From assembly GCA_949592205.1 (NCBI GenBank), contig CATIUR010000005.1, positions 131,149,277-131,213,276 of the forward strand: 64,000 bases of DNA, read 5' to 3'. Source of the DNA: Helichrysum umbraculigerum. Taxonomy: Eukaryota; Streptophyta; Magnoliopsida; Asterales; Asteraceae. Shown piece by piece: positions 47,271-59,022 of this stretch. The notes under the pieces are model-generated. The model did not search any database and had not been told where the DNA came from. It saw only the letters and a list, made by a program, of their open reading frames with translations. Made by a program: the position numbers and the translations under genes. Every line of letters starts with the position of its first letter. Position 1 is the stretch's first letter.

Positions 47271-50113
47271 GTAAATTTTGTTCAAAAACAATAAAGTAAA
47301 TGATATTTTTTTATAATCTTGTACACTATTAAAAAGTTAGTTACTTGTAAATAACTTTATTTAAAAATAATAAAGAAAAATGTACACACTCTTAATCACA
47401 TATTATTTACGCGTGTTTTTCATATGAAGATTAAATTTCCAACTCGATAACTATTGAATCTTTTGCTTTGTTCGCATTTTAATTGTTCTAATCAATTGTA
47501 GTAAGTGTTCAAAATTTTGTATTCTAAGATGTGTTGAACTGTTTTTCTATGTGATGATATAAAACTTATTTCATAGTCATTCTATTCTACATATTTCATG
47601 TCGCCTGATGACGATAAATCATATATAAAAGATGAGATTATATTATATATGTGATTTGACTAGAGTTGCACGCTAAAATAAAATTTTCTTTTATTATCAC
47701 GATGATTACATAAATAAAGATATAGAATATTACCCGCAGCGAAGCGCGGACCTTTATTCCCCTTGTTTGATCTACCACACCTACCTATTCACTGTCTCAT
47801 GAATCCAATATTTGTTACTTCACTCAACACACCAAATCTTGCATTTAACTCTGTGATTCTCTTGTTGATCGATCATCCTCAATTATTTCAAGAAGCAGCG
47901 CACATATCTCTCCACATTTATCATCGTAGACATTGTTAGATTTGTATAACATGGTGTAATGATAATCTGGACTAATTCCTTGATTCGTGTAGAATCATTT
48001 TCACAATAAAGTATTTCGACCCAACACTGCCTAGGTATCACAAATTTTGTTGGAATAAGTCAAGAAATCAGTCAATATCTTGGCAGAGAAATTTGAGCGT
48101 AACAAAGAGATTATGTTGTGCACTCCACATTTACCAACTCGTTTTATAACTTAAATTGATATACCCTTCGGTCTCGAGTAAGTGCCAATTAAACTAAAAT
48201 TACCAACGGATATGTGGTTACAATCGTCATGGTTCTTTGGTTGGAGATTTTAGCCATGATAAACTGATAATACAAAACAATGTAAATACTTGAGGAAGAC
48301 ACACACACAGTCGCGATAATACAATGCACAAAAAAGAATTCTTATAACAGCGAAACTCTTATTAATGTACCAAACCCAATTTATGGCTATCATACAGGAG
48401 ATCAAAAACTAAAGTTTCAGATGCACAAAATTCTTTTTATATAAAGTTGTAATACGAAATTTGTGATCATGTATAATGCACTAATAGAAACTTATTTGTT
48501 GCTTGAGACGTGTTTCTGGTCAACCCTATACGTACCAAAATTCGCTTGTTGTGACCGGTTATCGATCCCCTCTAGCCCACCCAGATTGCCAGATTGGTGC
48601 CACCTTCGAAGTGTAATCAAGTGTATTGGATTTGAAGTAAAAAGTGAATCAGTCTTGGTGGATGCTCAAAGTAAGGTATTGTAACAGAAAGAGAATAATG
48701 TCACAAATAATCATGGATTGGATTAATTTAGTTAAGAATTATTTGGGCTGCAAGGCCCCAAATAATCATGGGCTAGGCTAATCTAATAAATAAAAATTTG
48801 GCTTAGAACCCATTTCTATTGGGCCATGGTGCTATAGAAATTAGAAAGGATATGAACTTTTCCATAAATCATCAAGTACATATTAAGGTAAAATGTTTTC
48901 CTATGATGTTAATATTTGATATGTTCCGGTTTTAATCACTATTTAATCGAGTGAGGTTAAGAAGTTTGTAATTATATAAAATAGGGATAAATAATATCAC
49001 AATCACCCTGTCATTTAGTTAGAGCAACAATATTGTCTAGCAATGCTTCATTCAGCATTAAGAGTTTTCATTTGGTTCGTTAAAACAATGTAATTGATGT
49101 CTTTAATGGTTAGCCAAAGTTCGAGTTCATGATGATCACGAATAAATAGCATAAATTATGTTTACATTCGAGTTAATATCATCTTTTATAGACCTTAAAG
49201 ACCAAAACATGACATACTAAAGCTCGATATGATTATAGCAAGAGTCATTACGCGAGCATCTTCAAACTTAGCATCAGGTAATCTAATTTTTAATAAGATG
49301 GATACACATAAGGTTTTTAAAAAGCGATTTTAAGTTTAAAATGGGTCAACCTTGACATCCTTTTTCTAACATTTATATTGATTCATTTATCATCCATGAG
49401 TTGTGAGAAGAAGCACGTAAGCAAGAATAATGCTAGTTGCACTCATGATTTCCCATACTTTATTATTGTAAGACGATTAATCTTTTCAGTACACATTAGA
49501 TGAATCTACATACTTTCTCCGTGTTAACCAACAGGTCATTTGTCTAGCGTTGTTAAGGTAGTAAGCTTTCAATCATGTGGTCTAAAATTTAAGTCATGAA
49601 AGTGAGATAAATGTATATATTCGTGGATTAGGATATATATTTGTGATAGTAATGTACGTGAATAGTTGCCTTTAAAAAAACTTTCTCCCTATTAAATATA
49701 ATGAATATTGTTATGATGGGTGTGCTTTAACGTAGTACGAAGGTGGAGCAACTTTTATGGAATTTTTTGGATTAAAAGTCGTTGTTTTGGAGCAGGCGTG
49801 GCCGGATTTTCAACATTGTATGCTAGTGATCTGTGGCCCAACAACTCACTTAAACGACCATGCCTAGTATAAAACTACAACACAACCCAATCAAAATTTT
49901 ACACATCACCAACATGTTGTATTTTGATCCGTTTGTAACGCAACAAAAGTCACAGGCATTTTCTTTGAGAAAGTGATAGCAAAACAGCGTTATCATAAGG
50001 TGACAGTAAATCCACGTTAACAAAAGTGGGACCCAATTGGAAGAAAACGATTTGTTTCATTGCATCACATATTATGACATCATCATAGCATCAAGCCTTT
50101 TTGTGGTTATGTA
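47271..50113. other. Intergenic sequence, 2.8 kb
   Basis: AT-rich with no recognisable gene. A GC hairpin CCGCAGCGAAGCGCGG lies at 47734-47749 in AT-rich surroundings and could be the terminal hairpin of a decayed Helitron or similar element. A 73-codon frame at 48463-48684 has no motif I recognise. Confidence 0.4.
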
Positions 50114-50126
50114 GTTAGTAGGATTA

Positions 50127-50327
50127 AAAAGGTTATTGGAGGGAACCTTTAACCCCGGATTCGTAGATCTACGGAGCCTCACCCGCAAGAGGCAACCCGT
50201 CCGGCTAAACATCTGACCCCAGTGACCCCACACACGGAGCATAGGATTTTTTGTACTCCCAGAGGCTTGAACCCGGGTGGGGCGTGGGGATTTACTGCGG
50301 CGATACCACTGAGGCAAAGCCCCATTG
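50127..50327 (-). mobile_element. tRNA-derived SINE, about 200 bp
   Basis: On the minus strand it begins with a tRNA-like head: an A-box-like TTTGCCTCAGTGGTA (complement of 50302-50316) and a B-box GGGTTCAAGCC (near 50266-50276), spaced as in an RNA polymerase III promoter. It ends in a T-rich tail beside AATCC. A 13-bp direct repeat GTTAGTAGGATTA flanks it at 50114-50126 and 50328-50340, as made by LINE-driven integration. Confidence 0.85.
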
Positions 50328-50340
50328 GTTAGTAGGATTA

Positions 50341-50914
50341 GACAACGACAATAACATTGTATTTCATGTTAACCTTACAGTAAGTTTAAATGCATTTTTA
50401 TATAATTAGTTTTGTATTCGCGCAATGCGGAGGAAATGATATATTGGTATGTGATGACAAGATTTGAATGCATTTTATATAATTAGCTTTGTATCGCACT
50501 TTTGGCGGTAATAGGTGTTTTTAAGGTACATTTAGATTCGTTAAGGTATTGGACAATTGGTGGTGCGATCAAAAAACACAGATGGTGATGACAAGATTTG
50601 ATTAATAATATCAGTGTATATAGTCTAACTCGATTGTTGAAATGTAGAAATATAGGAGTATTTTTGAAGGTTAATAATGGATGATTAAAATATTTTTCAC
50701 ATGATTTACTCCTTCAAGTTTCAAAAATGTTGTATTTTAGCCCCTTGGGGAGATATTTACTCTTTATAGTTCAAATTTTTAATGTTTTAATCATTAAAGT
50801 TTAGACAAATAAAAGTGTACAGTTGCTGCACAATTTAATGGTGATGTTGGATAATCATGTTTTTCCTCATATTACATCTTTTACCTTTTTGATCTTTTAA
50901 CTTTTATATAAATG

Positions 50915-50951
<37 letters not shown>

Positions 50952-51284
50952 CAATAACACTAACAACACATTTATTTTGTGCAATTTAATAGCACAAAAC
51001 ATTTCCCCTTAAAATTTATGTTTCATAACAATATGGATATACATATATCATCATCCGATTCATTGCTAGATTGTATGTATAGATTGTATGTATAGTTGAT
51101 TCGTATCCTAGAGCTTCTATTTATAACAGGATAAAAAGTCAAAAAATTTGAACCATAAGTTAGAATCGAATATATTAAAACGAAAAGCAAAAGGTGAACA
51201 CGTCCGGTGATAATCTAATTGTTGTACTCGGTTATCTACTTCTATTGTTGAATAGTTTGTTTTGCTTACACATCACTAATGGCC
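50341..51284. other. Intergenic sequence with a C34 run
   Basis: No gene seen. The poly-C run is listed separately. Confidence 0.4.
50916..50949. repeat. Homopolymer run of 34 C
   Basis: Uninterrupted C run in AT-rich DNA. Length is prone to sequencing error. Confidence 0.9.
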
Positions 51285-51567
51285 CAATTTCGGATATCCA
51301 AAATTTTGGATATCTGATTTCACTGTTCAAATCTGATCAACAATTTCGGTTATCAGTATTTCGGATCTGAAATTTTTGAATATCATGTATATCCGAATAT
51401 GAAATTTCAGATATCGGTGATGCTTTTAAATCGAGATTCGTAATGGAAACGGTTGCTAACTACGTACAACCAACCAAAACAATCATTAATTCTTCAATTT
51501 ATGAAGTATTTGAATCATATATCAATTTGTCTACAAATAATTTATTCACTACGATGGCAAAGTTCAC

Positions 51568-51604
<37 letters not shown>

Positions 51605-51735
51605 CTTGAAAAATATCGGATATTTGAAATATCTGAAGATTACCATCCAAATCCAAAAATTTGAGTATCTGAATTTTCGGATATATTTGGATCGGATATT
51701 CAGATTACGGAATTGGATATAGATACTTTTGAACA
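51285..51735. repeat. Dispersed GGATATC/GATATCCG inverted repeats with a poly-A run
   Basis: Many copies of TCGGATATCC, TTGGATATCTG and CGGATATT in both orientations, interrupted by A31 at 51572-51602. Frames through it are low-complexity. Confidence 0.6.
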
Positions 51736-51763
51736 CACCTAGCTATTACTATTACGTATTATT

Positions 51764-53560
51764 TGTAACATCCGTAAATCGGACCTAGTTGTTTTATATT
51801 ATTTGGTGATTTTAAAATAATATTAACGTGTTTGGAAATAATGTTGTTTGAATTAATTGCAAATAAATAGTAAATAAGTTTCAGGACTTATTGTGATTGA
51901 TAATATATTAAGCGATTTAAATTAATAAAGTTGACGGTAAAATAAAATGTTGGGACTCGCAAATGATTTTCGGGTTCCAGACAATAGGTTGAGAAGGGGT
52001 ATTAAATTATACCCGTATAATTGAAGGTCGGTTTTGGGAGCCGACCTATTTCCTTTTATTTGGTTTTCCTCCTTTCATTTTGAAACCAAAACATACAAAA
52101 TTGAAGAAACCAAAAATCAAAACTTGAATCAAATTTAGTTGTGATCTTGATTTAGCTTCAACATCTGAATTATCACCATCATCATCATGTTCTTGATCCA
52201 TATGTAAGTGTCTTAGAATTGATTTATTCAAATTAGATTCATGATGTAACTAATTCATGATGATTATATGAAGTTTTTAGTAGTATAAGACTGTTAGAAA
52301 CTAAGTTTTAGGGTTTTGGTGATTTTGATTTCGAGTTAAAGTTTGATCAGGTCGCAGGCTTGCTGGGACGAAGGGTTTTCCCGGCGGGTATAACCCTTAC
52401 CCGGCGGGTAGAGGTGTTTGGTTGGAAACCGGCGGGTAACAACCTTAGCCGGCGGGTAGTGGTGTTTGTTGAGTACCCGACGGGTACTTGTCTTACCCGG
52501 CGGGTAGAGACCAATTCCAGCAACTTTGTGTTTTAAGTTTGAGTACTTATGAATTATAAATATAACTTGAATGTAATAGGTTATATTCCTGAATTTAGTA
52601 TACTTATGTATGGGATAATGTGGTGACATAAGTATTAACTATTAGTCAAGTATTTGATTGTGATATTGTGTCAATACGATATAGTATATTATGAGACATT
52701 GTGATATGTTATGTGATTATAACATAGACTTATTGTTGTTAATGAGTTACTAACTCATTATTTATTTGATTGTATTCTCAGATGGGGAGAAGACTCAGTA
52801 ACATTAGACTTCTGAGCTTGCGGCTGAGGTAACGGTGAGTGGACTCGTACTCTCAGTGTGATTTAGTTGTAACATAATTGGTTACAACAGGTGAACATAG
52901 TGATATAGTGATTGTGATTGTGATTGTTGAACTGTTGAATTGTGAAATACACATGTAATAAGTGATGTGTTGCCTTTGAGCATTCTGTGATTCGGAGGTC
53001 AACTTGACTGATTAGTTGGACTGGGTTGCTACAGGTTAGTCAATGTGAGATTTGTGATCATGTGTTGAGAATGGAACACATATTGACTAAAGGTAGCAAA
53101 CAGTTATCGGTAATACCACTGTATTGGCCTGCAGTTGGTTGTAAGTGTCACTTGGTGCGTCTCCCGGGTCTGTGCGACGTCACAAGGACCACCGATCCTC
53201 TTGGTGATGTTGTGTCAGAGTCTATGTGATATTTGGTGATAATCAGTATTGTTATGCTGAATTATATTGATAGTGACAGGTTGACTCACTTAGCTTCGTG
53301 CTAATCCCACCATTTACTTCCTGCAGGTTTTGAGATGATTGGACTGGACTGAAGAATGTTTGACTACCAAGTGTTACTCTGATATTTAATTTTATAAATC
53401 AGTGTTGTTCGTGTTTTTATATAACACCCGAATTGATAAACTATGGTTTAAATTTGTTGGATTTTTGTGTTTACTAAATGATGTGAATTATAAATGTTTT
53501 AATTTGGACAGACGCTTCCGATATATTGTATTTAAATAACTATAATATGAGGGTGTTAAA
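51764..53560 (+). repeat. Element G: solo LTR, Tekay-like, 1,797 bp
   Basis: It starts TGTAACATCC like the LTR of element F and shares internal blocks (ACGGTAAAATAAAAT, GGGTTCCAGACAATAGG, the TAAGTGTCACTTGG block). It ends GGGTGTTAAA, one base off the expected TGTTACA. A TTATT duplication (51759-51763 and 53561-53565) shows that a complete element was reduced to one LTR by unequal recombination. Confidence 0.85.
52379..52507. repeat. Palindrome cluster in solo LTR G
   Basis: Six copies of TACCC-GGC-GGGTA or close variants (one GTACCCGACGGGTAC) in ~130 bp. Confidence 0.85.
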
Positions 53561-53565
53561 TTATT

Positions 53566-54608
53566 ATTGTTTATTATACTATTTAAAATAAGAAATAGGG
53601 TTAATAATTATTTAATCCTCAAAGTTTTAATTTTTTTTTTTAACCATTCAAATATTTTTTCTCATCATTTAATCCTTCAACTTTTAAAAATTTTGTGGTT
53701 TGACCCTTTAGTTAAGTGATTAAATTATATAAACTTAAAAGGAAAAATCGTTATAAAAGATAAATTTTAGTGAGTAAATTTTTATAAGTATAAAGAGTAA
53801 ATATCTTATATCTCCCTAAGGGGTTAAACCAAAAAAATTTTAAAACATGAAGGATTAATCATAAAAATAATTGAATGGTTACAACGAAAAATAATTGAAA
53901 CTTTGAATATTAAACCATTATCAATTCTAGAGCAATTGTTAAACATTGCGATAATATTGACATAATTTATTACAAATACAGGCAAACTATAGTTTATGAA
54001 AATATAAAACACTTGTCTTTTGTTTATTGTTTAAATTTACAAATTTTGATTGTTATTTATGGCTAATGATAAAGACAACAGATATTTTCATTCATACATC
54101 AACATATATGCATATTGATGCAGTACAGTACAATACTGCAATGCATATATTTGTTGTATGTATCAAAAAGTATGTTGTATTTATCAACACCCTTATTTAT
54201 CATCGGTTAATGACCTCTGAGATGCAGTGAGAATCAAATTTTACCCCCACAACATTGACCTCTAAATAGGGATGTAAGAATTTTGATTTATTAAAAACAA
54301 AATAATTAATGGAGATATATTAAGATATACGAATATTCCACTTATTTAATTATAAATTTATGCAATTCATAATTTTATATAACATAGTTAAATGAGCGTA
54401 TAAGTGTATTTTGGACGATAATGAGTGAATTGATAAATAATAATTTGCCATTCACATCTAATCTACTGATATGTATATACGCTACGTATACTTATACCAT
54501 CTATATCTATGATTTGTGAATCGGATCGAATAAATATCCGTTAGATCCTTTGATGATTGTCAACTTAATACCATACCCCAACTTATATTTTATGAGATGG
54601 GATCAAAG
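53566..54608. other. Intergenic sequence
   Basis: AT-rich with inverted-repeat tendency around 53620-53900 (AACCATTCAA / TTGAATGGTT), possibly a decayed MITE. No gene. Confidence 0.4.
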
Positions 54609-55314
54609 AAGTACAAATACTTTATAAAGTATGGAAGAACCAATGAGATTGTGTCATATGTACAAAAATCCATTTACCCTCATATTTTTGAAACTTAAAT
54701 ATTTCACAAACACCAAATCGAAAAATTATGAAAATTGCACCATAAAATTCAGCGTTTTATCCTTTTCGATTTGCCATCCCTCAAGGCATACTTTCGACGA
54801 GCTTTTTTTCCTTCTTTTTTTGGTGGGTTTCACAAATTACTAACACATGTGTTAAAGTGTTGCGTTTAGGGTTTAGGGTTTGCGGTTTATGAATTATGGT
54901 TTTTGCAAAACCCTAATCCATAAACCTCAAACCCTAAACCTCAAACCCTAAACAACGCTTTACAAAGCACTAAACCCTAAATCCTACTAAACCCCTAAAC
55001 ATTAAACCCTTCTGAACCCTAAACCCTACTAAACCCTAAACCTAAATTAAATGTACAACTAAGCACTAACCTATGTGTTAGTAATTTGTGAAACCCACCA
55101 AAAAACGAAGAAAAAGAAAAACTCGACAAAAATATGTCTTGAGGGATGACAAATCGAAGAGGATAAGACGCTGAATTTCATGGTGCAATTTTTATAATTT
55201 TTCAATTTGCCATTTGTGAGATAATTAGTTTTTAAGATCTTGGGGGTAAATGGATTTTTGTACAAATGGCACAATCTCATTAGTACTTTCATTCTTTCAA
55301 AAATTCTTGTACTT
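54609..55314. mobile_element. Fold-back element 1 with telomere-like repeats in the loop
   Basis: Arms of ~235 bp in inverted orientation (left 54609-54845, right 55075-55314) share AATGAGATTGTG, GTACAAAAATCCATTTACCC, GGTGGGTTTCACAAATTACTAACACA and others. The loop at 54866-55055 is filled with degenerate CCCTAAA repeats. There is no transposase. The arms match those of fold-back element 2. Confidence 0.75.
54866..55050. repeat. Interstitial telomere-like repeats (CCCTAAA)
   Basis: About a dozen CCCTAAA or variant units, with two GGGTTTAGGG units in the opposite orientation at the left. This is the plant telomere unit, degenerate. Confidence 0.85.
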
Positions 55315-55617
55315 TATTGAACTTTTCTCTATATTTTATTCGTTAACGTATTAAAACCTTATCAACTAAAAAACTAAGGTGATTAAAAAGAAAGGTAATG
55401 GTATGACGAGGATCTCATATCCATCCAAATGGTCATCTCTTCACCATCGGCTCATCGTCATCGTATCAATCAACTTCTGTTTCTAAACTACCAAATATAT
55501 GATGCTTTATAATTAAAATACCGCTGTACTAAAACAGTACTATAAAAATAAAAATAATAAATTATATTCCAATAAGAAATTAAATACCGTTTGACTTACT
55601 TAAGAATTTTCATTAAC

Positions 55618-56220
55618 GAAGATAGTGTTAAATTGATTTGTAAAGTTCAAATGAGTACATCATTTTTGAGTGAGAATGAATGAACCAATAGAAATTTACC
55701 ATGTGTCACTAACCTCACTTTCCCCCACATTTTTAAAAATTCAATATCTCTCAAACGGTAAGTCGAAAAATCACAAAAATTGTATCATAATAATCAGTGT
55801 TTACTTCGATTAGAGATGTGACAAGGTATACTTTCGACGAACTTTTTTTTTCATTTTTCGGTGGGTTTTGAAAACGAGCAACACATGTGGTACCGGCGGG
55901 TAACATATGTGGTACCGGCGGGTAACACATGTGATACCGGCGAGTACCACATGTGGTACTAATTTTGTACAATTTGTAAAACCCACAAATGAAAAGTCGT
56001 CGAAAGTATACATTGTCACATCTCTAATCGAAGAGAATTCAACGCTGATTATTATGGTGCAATATTTATAATTTTTCGACTTACCGTTTGTGAGATATTT
56101 GATTTTTAAAATAGTAGGGGAAAATGGGTATTATGACACATGGTGCATTCCTATTGGTTCTCCTATTTTTACCAAAAATTCTATCATCATTTGAACTTAA
56201 CTCTTGTTAACACAAATAAT
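55618..56220. mobile_element. Fold-back element 2 with TACCGGCGGGTA repeats in the loop
   Basis: Arms (55618-55885 and 55965-56220) are inverted copies sharing AAGTTCAAATGA, GAACCAATAG, CCATGTGTCA, ACTTTCGACGA and GGTGGGTTTT. The arm blocks ACTTTCGACGA, GGTGGGTTT, AATCAG(T/C)G are also those of fold-back element 1. The loop holds three to four units of ACACATGTGGTACCGGCGGGTA. Confidence 0.72.
55888..55955. repeat. CACATGTGGTACCGGCGGGTA tandem repeats
   Basis: Three units plus a partial one of ~22 bp, each joining a CACATGTG palindrome to TACCGGCGGGTA, the core also found in LTR G. Confidence 0.8.
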
Positions 56221-56334
56221 TCAATGTTTCATTGAAAGTATCTTTGAAGTGATCGACAGCTTAGAACCTTTAATTTATAGGGACGATATATGTATATAGT
56301 ATGTGTTGTGGGTAGAATTTTCACTAACCATGCA

Positions 56335-58258
56335 TGTAACATCCTCATTACCGGCCTAGGAGAAATTTGGTAAATTACTTAATTCATTTGATTATTTAAT
56401 TGAGTTTAGAAATAATTCGTATTAATTGCTTAATTGAAATTAATAGTGTAAATGGTCAAACGATTTATTGTGATACATAAATTATTACTTGTTTTAAATA
56501 AATTTAGTTGACGGTATAATAAAATATATTTTTCACGCAAACGGTTTTTGGGTTCTAGACAATAGGTTTGGAGCGGGTATAATTTGGAACCAACTTATAC
56601 CCACCCTTAGTTGGTGGATCGGCCTATTTGTTTTCCCCTTCCCCAATTTATTCTAACTCCCTAAAATAACACACACACATACATTGAGTTGAAGTAAAAA
56701 TCAAAAAGAGAAAACCTTGGACAATCGATTAGAGCTTGGATTCGTGTTTAACACTTATCATCATCATCATCTACCTTGTTGCTACATCGATTGTAAGTGT
56801 AAATTACTTTGAATATATGTGTTTATGAGTTAGGGTTTGAAGAAATAGGTTAATGTGTGATCATGTTTAGATTGATGATTTAGGAAGTTAGATGTTGTTA
56901 GAACTTGACATATGATGATGCTTTGAGTTATTTTTATGTATAAATCGTGTAGTGTAACTTTAATTTGATGATTGGTGGTTTTGGTTCGGGTTGAGTTGTT
57001 GCAGGTTATGGGCGTGCCTGATGTTCTTGGGAATCCGGCGGATTCACGGGAATCCGGTCGGATTCCCCCTTTTTTTAATGCCTTTCTGAATCAAACGGGA
57101 ATCCGGTCGTATTCATTTGAATACGGCGGATTCAGGCCACATGGGAACCGGATTCACGGGAATCCGGCGTATTCACAGGGCGTATTCCTTAGTTGAGGTT
57201 CTGTCCCAAAGTTGGTGCTGAAAGGGGTGTGGAATACGGCGGATTCATGGGAATCCGGCCGTATTCATTTGAATCCGGCGGATTCCCATGGAATCCGGCG
57301 GATTCCCACTGTTTGCAGTGCTTGTTATTTTAGCTTGCTAGAAATCGTGTTAATCAACTTGTATACTATCTTTTGGTACTTAATGTTTGATGAACTGATA
57401 ATAAGTGCCTAATGAAAGTTAGATATCATATGAAATGAATATTAACTTGTAATCCTCTTTTGTTCTCAGATAAACCGAAGACTCAATAATATTATATCTT
57501 TGAGTGAAGACGGTGACTGTGAAGGGTGAGTGGATCATTGACTTTCAGTCTAAATTAGTTGTAACAATCTGGTTACAACGGGTAAACATGTTCTACTGTT
57601 ATACTTTGTATAAATTGTATATTGCCATGATGATTATGGAATGTGCTATCTTGTCAGGGGTCAATATGATATTGGGTTTGGTTACTATTACTTTGGACGG
57701 CATGATGACTTTGTACATGTGTTGTTTATTGAAATCATGTCGTATGTAGTAATGGTACTAAACTATCGGTAAGACCACTGATTGGCCTTCAGTGGTTATA
57801 AGTGTTACTTGGGGAACCACCGCGGCATGAGGGTACCTCAAGGACCACCGATCCTCTTTGATGTATTTGTTGTGATGCTTTGTGGTGATCAATTGCTATG
57901 ATAGTTTAGATTGTTAGTTGTGATCTATTCACTTAGCTTCGTGCTAATCCCTCTCCTCACTTCTTGCAGATTACTTTTGATGTGGGTGGGCAAGAAGTTG
58001 TTTTGAAGAATGTTTGACTGCCTACTCTGACTATTTGACATGTCGTCACTGCTAAACTTATGTTTTGAATTTAAATAACACCTAACTTAATGTTTGTAGT
58101 TAATGTGGTTATTGTATCAACTCATCATGCATGCATAGATTATGTTTTGGGAACTATGTTATACGCAATCTATAACGCATGATTTGTTTTAATCGCTTCC
58201 GAAGAATATATATAATTATAAAAAAAAAAAATGTCTCTTCAAATCTTGTGGTGTTATA
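56335..58258 (+). repeat. 5' LTR of element F
   Basis: 1,924 bp, TGTAACATCC...GGTGTTATA (the expected final C of TGTTACA is T). It contains splice-like signals (ATTGTAAGTG near 56790, GTTGCAG near 57000, TTCTTGCAG near 57968) and the GAATCCGGCGGATTC cluster. Confidence 0.93.
57031..57310. repeat. Palindrome cluster in element F LTR
   Basis: About ten copies of GAATCC-GGC-GGATTC and variants (GAATAC/GTATTC arms; GGTCG or GGCCG centres). The 3' LTR copy starts at 63846. Confidence 0.88.
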
Positions 58259-58261
58259 AAT

Positions 58262-58274
58262 TGGTATCAGAGCC
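58262..58274 (+). other. Primer binding site of element F (tRNA-iMet)
   Basis: TGGTATCAGAGCC three bases after the LTR. Confidence 0.92.
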
Positions 58275-58431
58275 TAGGTTTGGGTGAATTGAGCATGGGT
58301 TAAGTGTTCAATCCCAAATCTATGTGTGTCAGTCAAACGTTCCTGTGAGTGGGATTTTGTTAGCATGTGAAGTTGGTTAGTATATAGATACTAACAACTA
58401 ACGTGTTATGAGATGTTGTTTTGATACAGGT

Positions 58432-59022
58432 ATGGCAGATGATGAACCTCCAGCCGACACACCCAATGATGCCTCTCGAACTAATGTATCCCCTACTGAA
58501 ACCCAAAATGTTAGCCAGGGTCAAACTGGTACTTCCTTTTCCGCAGGGGACTTTGATCGTGATGACTATATGATACATCTAGAGACAGAAAATCTGAGAC
58601 TTATGGCAATTGAACAACAGTTTTTGCAACAACAACAAACCCGGTCTTCTCAACAAATCTTGCAATCTTTGCCACCTACTGTTAGCGTTGTACCACCACC
58701 TTTGGTGACCTCACAGATTCCATTATCTCAGTCTTATTATCATCATCCACAACACTATGGTACCTATCAGACTTCGGCTCCGTTCTCTTCCGGAACTACG
58801 GGTTATCAGACTACAATATTTCTAACTCAGATTCCACCTAAGCTATGCTCTTTTAAGACTTTCAAGTCTTGTGGACCATCCGATTATTCGGGTAGTTCAA
58901 ATCCCTCGGTTACCTTGGATTGGCTGAGAGATGTGGAGAGAAAGTTTGAGGTTTGTCGATGTGAAGAGGAAGTCAAAGTTCCTTTTGCGGTGCAACTTCT
59001 TAAAGGTCCAGCAATGGTTTGA
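58432..59022 (+). pseudogene. Element F: gag N-terminal part, ends at an in-frame TGA
   Basis: Start ATG 58432 (MADDEPPADTP). The first ~130 residues are Gln/Pro/Ser-rich, followed by the gag domain (KTFKSCGPSDYSG, VTLDWLRDVERKFEVC). TGA at 59020-59022 stops it at AMV, where relatives continue with a Trp-rich segment; the same frame stays open after the stop and joins the main pol frame at 59125. Confidence 0.87.

Noticed and set aside
46967..47299. 110-codon plus-strand frame
   Set aside because: It lies across the right end of the PIF/Harbinger MITE and is low-complexity.
48463..48684. 73-codon plus-strand frame
   Set aside because: No recognisable domain or gene context.
50127..50327. 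Functional tRNA gene
   Set aside because: A and B boxes are present but no cloverleaf fits and direct repeats flank it, so it is a SINE.
51443..51722. Frames with long Lys runs
   Set aside because: They are translations of the A31 run.
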